Part shown: piece after piece, positions 11,563-31,400 of the stretch
Position numbering within the stretch: the first letter of the stretch is position 1
How the letters are laid out: the number at the start of each line of letters is the position of its first letter
Source: Carya illinoinensis
Lineage: Eukaryota > Streptophyta > Magnoliopsida > Fagales > Juglandaceae
DNA: 64,000 bases
Reading direction: 5' to 3'
Assembly (NCBI RefSeq): GCF_018687715.1
Contig: NC_056758.1
Coordinates: forward strand, 5,397,501-5,461,500
Notes under the pieces: generated by a model
What the model saw: only the letters and a program-made list of their open reading frames with translations
Told to the model about the DNA's origin: nothing
Databases searched by the model: none
Made by a program: the position numbers and the translations under genes

Positions 11563-14500
11563 GTAGACGTTGTACATTGACCCATGTGCACGACATCCTT
11601 GTTCATTCCACCCATGTGAGGTGGAGTCATGGACCCTACTAAAATGGCAACTTGATCTAGGAAGAGATCATAGCGGATCGGTGGAAATAATAAAAAATCA
11701 ATAAATAAATAAATTCTTTAGACGCTCTGAATTCAAAAACATGAATGCTGATCTTCTAATTATTACGTGTGCAAAGAGACAAAGTTTGCTGATATGTTTT
11801 TTCCTCTGAAGTTCACAGCTCAATATTACTGGGCGTATGCCTTCTGGGGTTGCTGTTTTCTTGACCGGCATTGTTAATCAAGGTATGCCAGGTTGGCATA
11901 AGCAAACTCCTTTTTTTTTTTTTTAATCTGTGGTGTAAATATAAGGGCTATCTGAACCACCATTAATAATATTGCGTAGGAAAATTAGAGATGCAATACA
12001 GAAAAAGCTAGCTCGTCTCAGAATACTCATTTTAATGTTAATGCATGAGTACTACTATACTAAGTTTAATGATCCTATATTAAAACAAGTCCATTTTTCA
12101 GCTCGATTAAGGGCAAGCAAATCTTTTGCAATATATAGAAGCAAGTGTATATAGAGTCCTATTCAAGCAAAGCTAATATAACTTGAAGTACGTACATTAT
12201 GATCTAATTAAGGACTATATATATATGCTGGCCGGATGGATTGGGGTGAGAATTTCGGTTGCTTTGCACTGCAAAAGTACTAGTACTTTGTCAGAATTTT
12301 TAGCGGATCGATGGCAAATCTAACACTTAAATTTGGACGCATATGGTTTATGTTTATTATTTATGCCTTCAGGGTGATCATATATATTGATCACGTGGTT
12401 TAATTTATTTTTGTTAATGTTTTCTGGGGAATAAATTATAAGTGCATGCTGAATGTATAATAGTATAGAAGAAAAAAAAAATCGTATTACATATTTCCTC
12501 CCTTTCCCAATTCGTTGCCTTTATTCTTATTACTGTTTTTGGTCCAACTCTCAATGAATCAAACAGTATCATGGGATGATGAAGAGCAACCCGTGATCAC
12601 ACACGAGAATATGGAGGTTTCAAATTTAATGATGCTGATCTGATTCATAACGTGCATATATATATATATATATATATTGTAAGCTGGCTAGCTACTTGCT
12701 ATATTTAGATATAGTAATTATGAATAATAAATTAGTATATATATAGCTAGCTGTATAGTACTGTATGACCCTTTATTTTATTTTTTTTAATCTTCTATCG
12801 CTTCTATTTGCATCTTTTTAAAGTCTGGTTTAGAAATTCTTTTGCAGTATATTTAAAGTCGTTGGAGTACTGATGATGCCTTCTCGAAATGATGGAATAT
12901 GGATAAATTAAACAATTCTTAATAGGTTAATTATCTGTCGCATATAATGACAAACAACATGTTCCTTGACCTGCGTTAAATTGGGGCTCCCAAGTGCTGT
13001 TGTAGCATCAAAATCAGTTGCTCTGATCTTTACGTCGTAGACTAAATCTCCCAATAATTAGTGAGATTTGTTTTACATTATAATTAAGATTTTAATTAAT
13101 ACGATCGAGAGGTCGGACTCCAGACTAATTGGGTGCAATCTTGGATCAAGCTGTCTTCTCAAGTTCTAATAATTTGAAGGTCTTAAGTGAGAGAATAGAC
13201 ATATTACTCATGATTTAATATCTGCCCGAAATATTCATATGGACAAGTACTGCATGCTGATATTCATGTATGAATCAATTCATGTTGCTTTCTCTCTTCT
13301 ACTTGATAATATCGACTACTTTTTATCCGAGTTTGAGCTAGCTTGAGGATCTCTTTCCATACCCCACCCAACAAATTAAAAGAAGTTAAGTTGTTTTTAT
13401 AATTGTTAATCCAACTGTTTGGGAATCCTTTTGTCAACATATATAAGATGATTATTGCGAGGTTTAGAGAAAGCGATCCACTGATCATCGAATTAGGTAT
13501 AGGAAGATCATTATGGCCAGCAACAATTACCATTAAAGATGAATATTGCACAAGTTGGCTTGTTGAAATTGAGAGCCTTCGGAGCTTTTGATATATAATG
13601 GCATGCAGTTTTCTGGGTTTCGGCCGAATCATGAAGGCCAGCATTGTCCTCCATGATTTCTGGACTACATTTTTATGTTGGTGTAATATTCCACCATGCG
13701 ATCTCAATTTCATGGTCAACCCAATTCACAGGAATTTCAGCGAAATCTCTGCAAACAGAAAAACTTGTTGCCATTAATCCGATGTTATTCCTGAACAGCT
13801 GGTTGTATCGACCCATGCCAATAGATAAATACTTATTATTATTGTTTTTTCTTACAATGCAGGATAAACAAAAAGAAAAAAAATCAAAATTTAAACTTGG
13901 ACGTAACAGTGCATTAACCTATCGATCTCCAAAGAATCGAAGAATATCCATTCATTTTATTTATAAAGAAGTAAACACAAAATATACCATCAATCACTAC
14001 TGCAAGAATATAGAAAAATATTGTAGCCACGAAAGAATTAGATAAAAGTAAATTTATAAGTTGACATACTTGTAATTTATATGATACGTCGGATTGTAAA
14101 ATTATTTTTATTATAAAATATATCTAACGTATTACATAAAATATATATATTAATTTATCAATTTATTTTTATATAACTAAGTAACAACTTCTCATATATA
14201 TTTTATATATATATATATGAGAACTGCCCTCTACAGGTGAAAAATTATATAAAATAAATCTATAAATTAATATGTCTTATAAAATTTAATAGATCTATTT
14301 TATAATAAATGTAATTTTATAATCTGACATATCTCATGAAATCACGTTAATTTATAAATTTATTTATATATAATTCATTTATAACTAAAACATTTTCTTA
14401 TATATATATTCACAAAAAACTAGCCCGGCCGAATCGGGTTGTGCAGCGGATCGAAGACTGCATTAAATTTATGCACGCTGATCATCAATGTGGACGTTTG

Positions 14501-14970
14501 TACTGTACAGGATAGTATTATTTTCATCGTAATCAAGCGAACGCGTCGTGGGAATACAGGAAAATTTAGTACGCCAGGCAATAAAAACAAATTTTCCGAA
14601 TGGACTGATTGGCTCTATATTAAATTATATTTAACCTCAATTATCGCATGTGCAGCCCATACATATGTGTGTGTGCATGGGAAAATGTTTCCTGGCTGGT
14701 TCCATATAATTGACCGAGTACTCATGGGGAAGTGAGGACAATGATCCCATTCAATGCAGTTCAGATCCATACGATCTCTGGTTATGCATACAATGCAAAT
14801 TAATTATAGTCTATACATGCAAATCCCCACGATTGGAGCACTAAACCTGGCGAATCTGGCCAACCTGGAGAATCCAATAAATTAAGAAAATACAAATACT
14901 GTTCTGTCTTGCTTGGGTGCTGAACCCATCTAATTACTTTTTGGGTGACTATTAGGCATCTTGTAGTTAT
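11563..14970. other. Intergenic, AT-rich; no confident gene
   Basis: The sequence contains (TA)n runs (about 12655-12678 and 14200-14218) and AT-rich stretches around 14050-14420 with internal inverted similarity, probably decayed MITEs. A 151-codon minus-strand open frame (13264-13719) has no family I recognise, no splice context and no start I would defend. A shorter plus-strand frame at 14439-14735 is equally unsupported. Confidence 0.5.
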
Positions 14971-15684
14971 TGTTGAGTGCACACCACTCATGTGTAAGTT
15001 ATTGCTTGAGTTTTTTGCTGCAACAAATAAGGGGAATGAAAGCCATGTCTTGAGCTCTAAGTCAGGATATGTATGGCATATTGTCGTGTATATGTTGTGC
15101 AAAACAAACACACACCAAAGATGGCAAACTAAAGTAAAAGCAAACACAATCAAGCACACGACACACAATAATGACAATATACATAGTTCAGAAAATTGCC
15201 TGCGTATATAGAACTGCATAAATCTTATTAATTAGAGGAGATTACAATCACTCAATCTCAACTCATACACTCTAGGGCTTTTTACTCTCTCACACAATAT
15301 GCACTTACTTATAATTGTTATATTTCAAAATATGTTGAAAGTTATACAAAATAAGTCAAATATAACGTATAGTAAACGGTGTTGGAAACCCTAACCTGAC
15401 AAAATATGTTCTTCACTCGAGTGGCATTTCAAGTGCACCTCGAGCAAACAACTAATGAACATTGTCTTAAGCGGAGTGTCGAGCGAACACTAGGGTTTGT
15501 GTCTCACTTGAGCCCACTGTCACTCGAGACTTGCGCGAATTCAAGGGTTGAACTTTTCTCAATCTCATTGTTAAATGCACCTCGAGCGAACTCACGAGAT
15601 AAGCTTCACTCTAGAGCCATGTCTAGCGAATTCTCTGTTCCTCGATTTTCTACTCACAGACTAGTCTCCACATGCAATCCAACA
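14971..15684 (-). repeat. 3' LTR of the truncated Copia element
   Basis: On the minus strand it starts TGTTGGATTGCATG immediately after the polypurine tract and probably ends ...CTCAACA at 14971, about 714 bp. It carries a cluster of CTCGAG and TCGAGCG motifs at about 15415-15640. The inner edge is firm. The outer edge is inferred from the CA terminus only. Confidence 0.6.
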
Positions 15685-15884
15685 ATCTCTCACTTGGAAA
15701 TTGGGTCTCCACATGCCAGCCACTATTTCTAACCAAGCTCTATCATCTCTACAATTCACAGCTCCCGTCTTGAAGCTAGAAGATGCACTGAAGTCAAGTT
15801 CAACTTCAGTCTTCCACATACATCGCCCTTAGTCAGTATATCCACTAGGCAACTCACAACTCCAACTGCACTAGAAGTATCTTG

Positions 15885-16250
15885 TCATGAACCAATCTTG
15901 ACAATCTCAGCCAACTTTTCCAAACTTACATGAGGAACGATAAAGCTAACTTCCTTTAACTTCCTTATATGTTTCGCGCGATTAAACCTGCTTTTTTGCA
16001 CTCTTGTATTTCTCTGCACATCACTAGACCCTGATATTAAATACAAAAAGTTAGATCTCTTACCATAAGCCAAAACTAGTGCACCCTTAGTGATCTTCCA
16101 AGCTCCTCCAGAGAACACTACTACATAATCGCTGTCATCAAGCTTTCCTATAGAGATCAAGTTTTTCTTCAAATTTGGAACGTGTTTAACTTGTTGTAAA
16201 GTCCACACACCCTTATTTGGAAATATGATGTGCACATCACCCACTCCCAC
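15885..16250 (-). pseudogene. Copia polyprotein fragment (protease to pre-integrase)
   Basis: A 121-codon frame matches the stretch after the protease active site, with VKHVPNLKKNLISIGKLDD and GGAWKITKGALVLAYGKR. The same stretch in the complete Copia copy reads VRHVPKLMRNLISVGQLDA. Homologous sequence continues upstream to about 16420 with stops (VVDGEAPDVVGVGDVHI), but the DSGA active site itself is not visible. This is a dead fragment. Confidence 0.8.
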
Positions 16251-16429
16251 TACATCTGGTGCCTCTCCATCAACTACTTACATCTTCCCAAACTCACTAA
16301 TAACATACTTATGCATGATCTCTCGATGTGAAGTGGTATGGAACGAAACCCTTAAATCCAATATTCAATCATCAATCAGATTGTGCAATGCAAGAATTAG
16401 GGCATCATGAATTTCTTCTGACAGTACAA

Positions 16430-16620
16430 GGAAAAATGCTACTCATCATTCCACACCACATACTTTACATATTTTTATATTATTTTTTATTATTGTTTAT
16501 TTTCTTAAACTAATTAAGTTGTTCTATTTATCATTTATACACTACATATTTATTATAAGAAAAATGAATAAAAAAATTAAAATAAATATAATATATGGTG
16601 TGTGAGGATGATAAATAAAA
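16430..16620. mobile_element. MITE, same family as the copy at 50539-50749
   Basis: The left end GGAAAAATGCTACTCATC continues CATTCCACACCACATACTTT. The right end, on the minus strand, carries TCATCCTCACACACCATA. Left and right arms, and an internal CTAATTAAGTTGTTCTATTT stretch, match the second copy near 50.6 kb. The interior is AT-rich and non-coding. The right edge is blurred and no target duplication is left. Confidence 0.7.
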
Positions 16621-17917
16621 TTATTTAAGCTACGAAATTAAGCGACGCACCCGTCTGATCACTATACTATCCCATTACAAATAAAATGTTTTTTATTTTT
16701 TTTTTTTGGTTTTTGGTATTACAAAATATTTGTAGCAATTATCACAAATTTTTATCGAGATTTCCTGCTATTTCTTTTGACATTAATTCTCTTATATTAA
16801 TGCAATCAATTCCTTCAAGAAGAAAAAAAAGAATTCTGGAGCCCGGCCAGGTACTGGTGTACTATTGTAGGTATGCAGATGTCGTAAAGAATAAACAACA
16901 TAGAATAATATTAATTTATAAGTTTGAGAACCTTGTTTTATTCTACAAGGGACGGTATATAGTACTGGTACCTGCATATATAGTTCAGAAAATTTGTCCT
17001 TAGCTGTTGAAATCCCTATATTATTTAATCAATTGAAGATATATAATTGCAGTACTAAATAAAACAACATTTTTTCTTTTTGAAGTTGTGAAAAATATTT
17101 GAGAAAAAAAAAAATAGAAAAGATTATGATACGAAGTGCGTATGTCTTGGCAGAGACATTGGCCGGGCATCACAACGTAAGTCGTTAGGCTTTGGGCCTT
17201 ACAGATCTCTACTTAGTACTTCGGTATGAACTTTCCAAGAGCTCTAAAACAGAACTCCACAGTACATAATTTGGATCGCAAGGCATTCCTGCGTCAGCTC
17301 CTTTACCTTTCTTTTAGATGCCCATTTCTTGCATAGAGGTCAACTAAGCATTCATTCACAGTATCATATTGATCTAACTCAAGAACCAGCCCGTCATCCA
17401 TTATTCATTATCTTGGAGATATTCTTATCATAAAGATTAGAGCAAAATCCTGCATGATTACAAGCAATCGATATAGACGAAGGGCAGGTATGAGCACTTT
17501 TGTCACTAAGTTTGGCACACAAAACATTACTAAATGTATCCTGTTAAAGATGGCCAATTTCATGGATTCAAAAATGCTAACTGTACTGAAAAACTTACAA
17601 AAAATAAAAACTTACCTCTCTAGTGATTTGGGAGGCATTCGCATGCTTGGTTCTATATCAAGTTATCAACAACATTTTTCACAAGATTATACGGCCTTGG
17701 TTATATTGAATAACAGTTTGGACATCAGCATTAATTCGGTCTGATCCTAAATAAGCTAGGCTCTTACATACATTGATTGAATAAGGCTACAATGCAAGTG
17801 TTTCAGCCAGTATGATGGGTCTGGCTCACGCTCATAAAAATAAAAATAAAAAGTTCATAAAAAAGAGGTTTAGCCACAAGACAGATGCAATCTGACTTGC
17901 AGACTTGAACGGGTAAA
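16621..17917. other. Non-coding; 3' flank of WDR5
   Basis: AT-rich, with no recognised gene. The part just below 17918 should be the WDR5 3' UTR. A 96-codon plus-strand frame at 17454-17744 has no domain and overlaps this presumed UTR. Confidence 0.55.
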
Positions 17918-24456
<6,539 letters not shown>

Positions 24457-27400
24457 TTAATGTTTCCTCATAGTAGTATTCCATGCATCCTGTGTGAAAA
24501 ATAACCATGGGTCAAAAGAGAGTAATCATGCAATTATTAAAAAAAAAGAACATTGCAGACTTACAAAAGCAAATGGAAATATGTAGGATATTGTTGAAAC
24601 ACAATGGTAACCTCACAATAGGAGGAAAAATTACTAAGGGTACAGAGTATTTCTGCGAGTCTAACAAAACTCTCAAAATGATCTGATCATAGCTCATCCA
24701 ATTTGAACATTTCTCCAACAGACTATTTAGGCAGAACCAGATAATTTAAATCCAAAAATGTGTGCGGTAAAGAAGATACTTGCAGATAATTTGACTTGAG
24801 AATCATATCTTTCTAAACAAATCTTAAAGAGAACAATTAATGGTTTCTGCCAAGGAATTTCGTTTCGTTGTCTTTTCTTCCAAAGAAGAGGAGGCAGATC
24901 AATTCTGATGAAGCATATAATATTTTCTTGTCCCCTTTAAAAAGAAAAAAACATAGAAGGAAAGCAAAGCGATACCAGGGTAAGTGGGTCAGTGACATAG
25001 TCCATTAGCTCAGATGTGTAAGAGAAATCAGAAGAAATGATTGTCTAAGACCTTAACAAGTTGATTAACAAAACTCATGGTGAATAAGGACTAGAACAAC
25101 ACACTAACAGCTGCATCACAAACTCCAGGAAGCAAATATACCATAATAATAATTAGCTTGCATACCTTATGCCGAGTGTCAAAATCAGCACTGTGACGTG
25201 AAGAGGAGATGCAGCTTTCACCATGTGGTGAAGAATGAGTTCGTATGCCTGGATAAGAACGGCGCAAGTTTTGAGGAAGCTTCATTAGAGTGCCAAACCA
25301 TGAACTTGGCCTGCCACCAACCAAATGTTCACTACTCGTATTCAGTCTCAGACACGCTGATGAAGGGTGATCATGTGACAGTACACAGTAGGAGTTAAGA
25401 TGCTCCTCTCTGCAAAATGTAGCAGTTGAATCCCAGTACCCTCTCAAAAATGAGGTTGAACCAAAGTGTTGAGAATGCTGCAAGATGCAAGATGCTGAAG
25501 AATATCGCAAGGGTGCAAATCTTCCATCCACTATATTTGGTGACTGTTTCCTGTCAGAAATTCCAAGATAGGCTGTCGATGTCCAATCTTCAATTGTTAT
25601 TCCCTGTTTGGCTGCGAGGTCAAATATCTGTCTTTCATCAAGTCCTAATCCCCCGAGCAAGTTCCACAGATTTCTTAGTGCTTCCCTTTGATCATGGATG
25701 ACTTGATCCCTCATTGCCATTTCAAACTGAAGCTCAGTATTAGCCATCCCCTACATTAGTGCAGTATAACTGTTAGGCTCTGAAGGCATGTTTATAGAAC
25801 AACATATAAAGCCTTAGATTCTTCTTGAACCAATGTTTTACGACGGCAATGCCCAGTCATCATTTTTTACAGAAAGGAACCAACATGAGCTTAAGACAAA
25901 TGATCATGTTGTGACAAGAGTAAACTTGTTCAGAATAGATTCCAGGTTGAGGTGATTAATAGTCTTGGGAGCATTTTATTCATAGATATCCCCTCACCCA
26001 GTCTTGTTTGGAAAGCAAGGACTTCTTGTAATAATATAAGCTCATCCAGTTACAAGTATCAGACTTTCTACAATCGTAACAGCCAATTCCAAGACAAGTA
26101 GATTGAGTCCTACTTATATCTACTCACCAGGATCCTGTATTGACTGAGAATGCTCAAGTAAGTTTTGTTACCATTGTTACTAATGGCTTCCTCAATCATA
26201 TTTTGCAATTGGCATCGATGCTTCTCATTTGCTTCAATTTCCTGCAAAAGATAATTGGTAATATGGTACAAAAGCTTTAAAGACTGTAAATCTTATGATC
26301 ACCAGTACGTGGAGAGCACTACCTTTTGGTAATTGACACCAGCTTCATCATTGTCACGGATGTTATCTAGAATGACTTGCCGTCTTGCTCTCAAATTCTC
26401 CACAACTGCTCCATCTTTTCCAGTAGCCTGTGACAGTAATAGAAAAAAGGTACTTCATCGTTGGTATAAACTATATAAAAATTTGGTCCTAGTATGGTAA
26501 GCAGAGCAAGAAAAGATTGTGAGGGAGATGTGACAGTAAAGCAGACATTCAGACCTCTATCTTGCCCTTTTTTTGGCAATGAAATCTTGGTGGACAATTT
26601 AGAAATGCAACGTGCAAGAATCTAAATTCTAAGGAATTTTTTCAGGCATCAGATTTCAGAGAGAAATGAACACTTTGTTACAGAATCTATTTCTTAGACT
26701 TGATGTAGAATAGGCAAAATGCAGTCTGCATGATAATAGTGGCACTATCTAACCTGTTTTTTTGCAATAGCATCATCAAGATGTTGGAGTTCAGTTCGGT
26801 TACGAAGGTTAGTTTCCTCAAGCTCAAATGATGCCTTCTGCAAATTTATCCGTTCCTGAACATTTTCACTAATTTCATGGCTCAAAATATTCAACCAAGA
26901 GAGCTCATCGTCTGCAGCCCTTTCAGCAGGTTTGACACTTTTGAATGATTCTTTTGCAGCCAGTTCTTTCTTCAGTCGGCCAACCTCAACCTGTGAAATC
27001 AAATATGTCATATTCCAAGACATGCTATGCTACCTCAAAAAAACAGATGAAGCTCCATTTAATAGCTTACCTGAAGACTGTCAATCATCAGTTGGTAATC
27101 TGATACGTGTGTATCTACTGTGCCTATGTTTTTCTGTTGAGAAACAAGAGCGAGATGAAAACTCGTTACCAAGAAACGATGCTTGATGTGGTGTGAGTCT
27201 ACAGAGAGTGATAACTGAATTAAGCCTGGTAAACCATGTAGATACTAAACAGAACCATATACAAAAGATACGCTTTACTGTGACAGAATAGAAACTGAGT
27301 ACTGACAATTCAATTAGCAAACAACATGACCTTGCTCTGATGCCAAAAGGGAAGCTGCCCCAAACTATAATAGAAGAAAAAAGTAGTAATTATTGAGAGC

Positions 27401-28425
27401 TATAATATAAAAAGGGAGCGCCTGGGAGCCGGCTTAGGTGAAAAATAGAGTTTTACACCATCCAATCATAGTTTGACAAGTATAAGTTTTAAGGGATATA
27501 AAATAAAATTGGTTGTAGGGAAAAAATAGAATTAGTTGCTCCTCCCTCCCTCCCTTGGCAAGCTGCCCCAAACTATAATAGAAGAAAAAAGTAGTAATTA
27601 TTGAGAGCTATAATATAAAAAGGGAGCACCTGGGAGCCGGCTGAGGTGAAAAATAGAGTTTTACACCATCCAATCATAGTTTGACAAGTATAAGTTTTAA
27701 GGGATATAAAATAAAATTGGTTGTAGGAAAAAAATAGAATTAGTTGCTCCTCCCTCCCTCCCTCTCTCTCTCTGGTCGAAGTAAGGAAGCTCACCCTTCA
27801 ATCAATCTCCCTCGCATCTTTCACTGAATCATAGGTACATGCTTTGAGCTTCGCCATGGCTGCCAAATGCTGCAGCCCATGCTGATGGAGAACATCTTTG
27901 TGCATATATATTAAAAAAACATGTGAACTGAAAAGGTTTAAGAAAAATAAGTACGAGTGTTCATTTAGACTGAAATGAAATGAAGCAGATTGCCCCGGTC
28001 TCAAACAACCTTGGAATCAAATCGAATTTGGTCCCTTCGACATCCATCTTCATCACCACAAATTCCCTCTCTGTCACCATGTTCTTCAACCAATTCGCAA
28101 AATCAAACCCCTGAATCATATTCACATCCCCACCAATATTACCACCACCACTAGAGGGTTGAATCCTCCGCATTCCTCTACTATTATGATTGCCATTCTT
28201 TCCCAGGTCTCAATTAATCTCAAACAACAATGTCTCATTCCTCACCCAAGCAGCATTAGGCAACAGCCTAACCGCTTTCTTCAAGCTATATGCTTCGTGA
28301 AATGCCTTATCAGCTTCGACGGCATACACTTCAAAGATCTTATTCTGTTTTGGGTATTGCTTCTGAAGCTTTTTGTCTCACTTGAGAAGCTTTTTTTATG
28401 GACTTGATATCCTTGGCTTTATGAG

Positions 28426-28458
<33 letters not shown>

Positions 28459-31400
28459 GGCAGATTCATGTGCCGAATATATTGACTGGAGAGAGAACGA
28501 AGATTCACGGGCTGGAGATGAGAGAGAGAGTGAAAGGAAAGGGTACCCCTAGAGAAAAGAAGAAAACAAACTGAATGTAGAGAGGATTGTGGGGAATGAG
28601 ACAGAATAGAGGGTAATAATCTACGGTCGTACCCACGGTAAACAAAATGAAAAGTTTATGTGTTCTCTTTCCATTGGATGGTGTAAACTTCTAGTTTACA
28701 CCCTAGCCGATTTGAAGCTTTTCTCATATAAAAAGAGCTGACTATTAGCCTTCCAGCAGAATTGCATTCATCCAAAAAGAATATCAAGTAAAGCACTGCA
28801 AGCCAGAAATAACTTTACAGCACTCATGCTTTCAAGAATGATAATTTTTTTATAGGTAAAAAGAAAAAAAAAAAAAGTGATAACTAGATGTATCCCGTAT
28901 TAATTTTTGAGTCCCACCTGAATGTGTGTCTTTATTTCCTTTGCTCGGTCAGCATACTTCAAGGTATTCACAGTGTGAGGATAATGACTGTCCACGGGGC
29001 ACACTGTAGCAACCATGACTGTTTGAGAATTACCACTCAGACCATCTTTAAGTATTCGTGTCAATTTGCTGCAAGAAATGTATATTAGCTATCAAGCAGG
29101 GACAACTTCAGATTATAATAAGTACCATCTGTCACCTGTTGCGGTAAGGAACATAAGCAAGACCCTTTTTTTGTTGTTTCCCCAAAGCATTTATGCAGTT
29201 TGCTAAAGCAAGAAGTGACCGGTTGATATTAGCTCCGTCTCTTAGCTTTTGGCCTCCACTATTTGTTTCAGAAGCTCGTTCACTGCCAGCAAGATCTACA
29301 AGTGCAAGTTTTCCTCGCATTATTTGATTTCGATACTTAATTTTTTGTTTCCTTTTCACAGTAATCTCCAGAACTGCATGTGATCTGGTTACATGGAAAC
29401 AACTTCACATGAGATCATGCAAAAAGGTTGCACTACATAGAGATGGCTCCATGCTAGAAATATCTCAAAAAGATGATAGTGGGATAATGATCACAGCTGT
29501 AGTGTGACAAGTGAGAAATTTCTTAACATGATGATGTGGTGCTTATAATTATTATAGTATCAGGAAAGTTTGAGTATCATTAATGTGGATAGCGCAGCAG
29601 TATGTGTAGTCCCTGTTCCTCATTGGATATTTGTTAGTTACAAAGAGCCTGTAAGAGACGGGCGGAGGAGTGGGGGTTGGCATAGGGTTGGAGTGGTAGC
29701 ACCTGTTCCTTAGTTGGCTATTTATGAATAGTCTACAAGAAAAGAGATTCTATACACAGTTAATGATGACAGCAACGATGATATGTTTTGGGCAAGTAAG
29801 AAATCCAACTAATGCATGCTCACCGTGAAGAAGTTGCATTGACCTCTGTGCTTTCTGTTTTCCGTCGACTATTCCCCAAATTCAGAAGTTCAAGGATTTT
29901 ATCAGCTGAATGAACCTGAATTAGAAGCATAAGTAATCACCAATAGGTCGTTAACCATAGTACTTAATTGATGCATCAAAGACCCAGAATGCACATTGAT
30001 AAAGGACAATAAAATAGAGTAACTGGTTAATTATGTTGAAAAAAGAAAACATGGCGGATGAGAAAAGAATTAACCAAACCATAAGTGGCCATAAGGTCAA
30101 ACAAGCACATAGAATCTATTTTGATTGCTTTATTAATTTTCCGCTAAAGCCCAAAGACCTATTCATTTTTTTTATTAACACAGAACAAGGTTAACAAGGC
30201 AAAGACAGATCAGCCATGATTCAGTGATGTGGTCAAGGCTTCCATCTTGCATGTCAAGCACCAGCCAGATGAATCAGGGCGCGGGCAATAACGAACCTTG
30301 ATATATCTCAGCCCAGCCACAATTATTCCTTGCTCGGGATCCTCTCTAAGTTCCAAATGACATGATGATTTTTCAAGCAAATCGTAGATAACCTAAGTTC
30401 ATATGACATCAAACGTTAAGAGACTTATAAAGAACATGAGCAATATATATATCAATATCTTAATCAAAACGCAAACCTTACTTCATTGTAGACTTCAAGG
30501 TAGGAGCAAGTAACTTCAAATTCATCAGAGCTCTTGTTTGATTTGATCAGATCAAAAACCGTATGCAGACTGAGAACCATGAGTCCAGGATCATCTTTAG
30601 TCCCAACCATTGTATAGGTTTTACCACTGGAGAATTAACAGATGGAGAATGAGAGCACAAATCAAAATACATAAAGATATAAGATCAAATTTTTGAATAA
30701 ATACTAGTTGATTTAACAAACTTTTTAATTATTCACAGTGCCCATTAAAGATGATGATGAACTTTACAACCAATGCACATCCCTGAACAGAATATAGGCT
30801 CACAAGTGGAATTACCATTACCACATAAATAAAGAATAATTAAGAATATGATATGGAGAACTACAACATCTGTGACTACAGACCAGGAGACTAAAATCTA
30901 ATTGTTTTAATAACTTAAACCTACTATTGATCGCAAATGCTGGCAAAAGAAGGAAACTTATATGCAGCCCATTGACCTGCTTCATGAAATGATATTCATA
31001 TCTCGACTAACTGCAAACTTCTATGGTTTAACCACCAAGAGTAGTTGATGTGCACCACCAGCTTTATAAATCTTCCATACCATGAAAAACTGGAATATAT
31101 TCTTAGGTGAATGTTCCACTTTTGATTTTAAAATTGTTAAGATTCTAGAAACTAGTATAGCGCTTTTTGTATAGGTATTTTTTTATACCATTCATATAGA
31201 TGGATGGTTAACTTTTACTCTAGTACACCCGAAAAAAATTCAAAGTTACAACAAAACAAATACGTTATAGGCTGAGGTTAATGGTCAAATTCTTTACTAG
31301 CTTTGCATTTAGCCACTATGCTTTGATGCCATTCCTAAATCATGCCTTAGAAATCAACTCTATGCATATGGGGAATCTAGGAAATTGATGGCAGCAAATA

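Larger units (their letters stand above)
14971..16429 (-). mobile_element. Truncated, internally deleted Copia element
   Basis: On the minus strand, from high to low coordinates: a protease/GAG-pre-integrase fragment (16250-15885), a short RNase H end (about 15885-15800, with a DILTK-type stretch), a polypurine tract CCAAGTGAGAGATT (15698-15685), then the 3' LTR (15684 to about 14971). Integrase and reverse transcriptase are missing, so an internal deletion joined protease to the pol end. The 5' part is absent where a MITE begins at 16430. It is a different family from the complete Copia element at 2999-8403. Confidence 0.75.

Noticed and set aside
13264..13719. 151-codon open frame, minus strand
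   Set aside because: No recognisable domain, odd amino-acid composition, no splice or promoter context, and the plus strand is also open over part of it; probably chance.
28424..28460. (TA)n run considered as a regulatory or origin-like element
   Set aside because: Simple microsatellite of a type found several times in the window (12655, 36172, 36466); no further signal.
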